Assembly (NCBI GenBank): GCA_017559825.1 | Contig: JAFYQR010000054.1 | Span: forward strand, 1 to 61,386 | DNA from: Thermoguttaceae bacterium | Lineage (GTDB): Bacteria > Planctomycetota > Planctomycetia > Pirellulales > Thermoguttaceae | Direction of reading: 5' to 3' | DNA length: 61,386 bases | Shown here: positions 61,301 to 61,386 of the stretch, piece after piece | Layout of the letters: every line of letters begins with the position of its first letter | Numbering within the stretch: the first letter of the stretch is position 1 | Notes under the pieces: model-generated | What the model was told of the DNA's origin: nothing | What the model saw: only the letters and a program-made list of their open reading frames with translations | Database searches by the model: none | Program-made: the position numbers and the translations under genes

Positions 61301-61386
61301 TTACGACGCCGGATAAAGAATCGAACCAACGCGAACGAGCGTCGCTCCTTCCTCGATCGCGGTTTCGAAGTCGCCGCTCATCCCCA
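61301..61386 (-). CDS. yggS: YggS-family pyridoxal-phosphate homeostasis protein, 3' end only
   Basis: Only the last 27 codons are inside the window. The minus-strand reading ends MSGDFETAIEEGATLVRVGS, then ILYPAS and TAA at 61301-61303. This matches the conserved C-terminus of YggS/PROSC proteins ('MGMS.D...AI..GAT.VRIG...FG'), which bind PLP and regulate its supply. The gene continues beyond the right edge. It converges on the 'SLGY' gene. Confidence 0.85.
   Translation of the reverse strand, partial: GMSGDFETAIEEGATLVRVGSILYPAS

Overview
The window looks like a chromosomal segment of a gut-type planctomycete, most likely in or near the Pirellulales/Thermoguttaceae. No rRNA or other phylogenetic marker is present, so this placement is an inference. 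It rests on many secreted proteins with DUF1080, GH172 (DUF2961), GH127, GH123/DUF4091-like and PmoA-like (DUF6807) domains, an FHA-GAF histidine kinase, M60 and YIL108W-type metallopeptidases, small lineage-typical proteins ending in an 'SLGY.K' motif, and very uniform codon use (CAA, CTC/CTT, CGC, TCG, GTC). Promoters resembling TTGAC-N16/17-TATAAT are easy to see, and several genes start with TTG behind a strong Shine-Dalgarno. I see no tRNA, rRNA, CRISPR array, insertion sequence or replication origin.

Layout. 1-2.8 kb: a secreted GH172-like enzyme. 2.8-5.3 kb: an aromatic amino acid operon (DAHP synthase, then chorismate mutase/prephenate dehydratase) behind a sigma70-like promoter, a Phe/Tyr-rich leader peptide and an intrinsic terminator, i.e. 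a previously unannotated transcription attenuator. 5.6-11.1 kb: two large secreted glycan-active candidates. 11.5-15.5 kb: a Rieske protein and a giant cytochrome b/cytochrome c fusion with a 250-residue Ala/Lys/Glu helical tail; both n-side heme b ligands appear to be missing. 16-21 kb: a small 'SLGY' protein, a Cys-rich membrane protein, two DUF1080 proteins (one fused to an NlpC/P60-like domain) and an esterase. 21-25.3 kb: a sugar-nucleotide epimerase, a nucleotidyltransferase, IspG and a uracil-DNA-glycosylase-like protein. 25.7-31.5 kb: FHA-GAF histidine kinase, YhaM-like nuclease and an enlarged sodium/solute symporter. 31.6-39 kb: PepF, two phosphoesterase-type proteins, GH127 and a membrane protein. 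39.4-43 kb: RseP-like protease and Dxr. 43.3-51 kb: an aminotransferase, a YIL108W-type metalloprotease coupled to CstA, and an M60 peptidase. 51-55.2 kb: a zinc-ribbon protein, serine hydrolase, low-molecular-weight tyrosine phosphatase and a SulP transporter. 55.8-61.4 kb: a TIM-barrel-like secreted protein, a PmoA-like protein, a second 'SLGY' protein and the 3' end of a YggS gene.

How it fits together. Housekeeping biosynthesis (aromatic amino acids; the IspG and Dxr steps of the MEP isoprenoid pathway; respiration) is interspersed with single-gene units for secreted carbohydrate and glycoprotein degradation. The most notable points are the aro attenuator, the heme-deficient cytochrome b fusion, and the SulP gene, whose codon use and own promoter differ sharply from everything around it and suggest recent transfer from a gut Firmicute-like donor.
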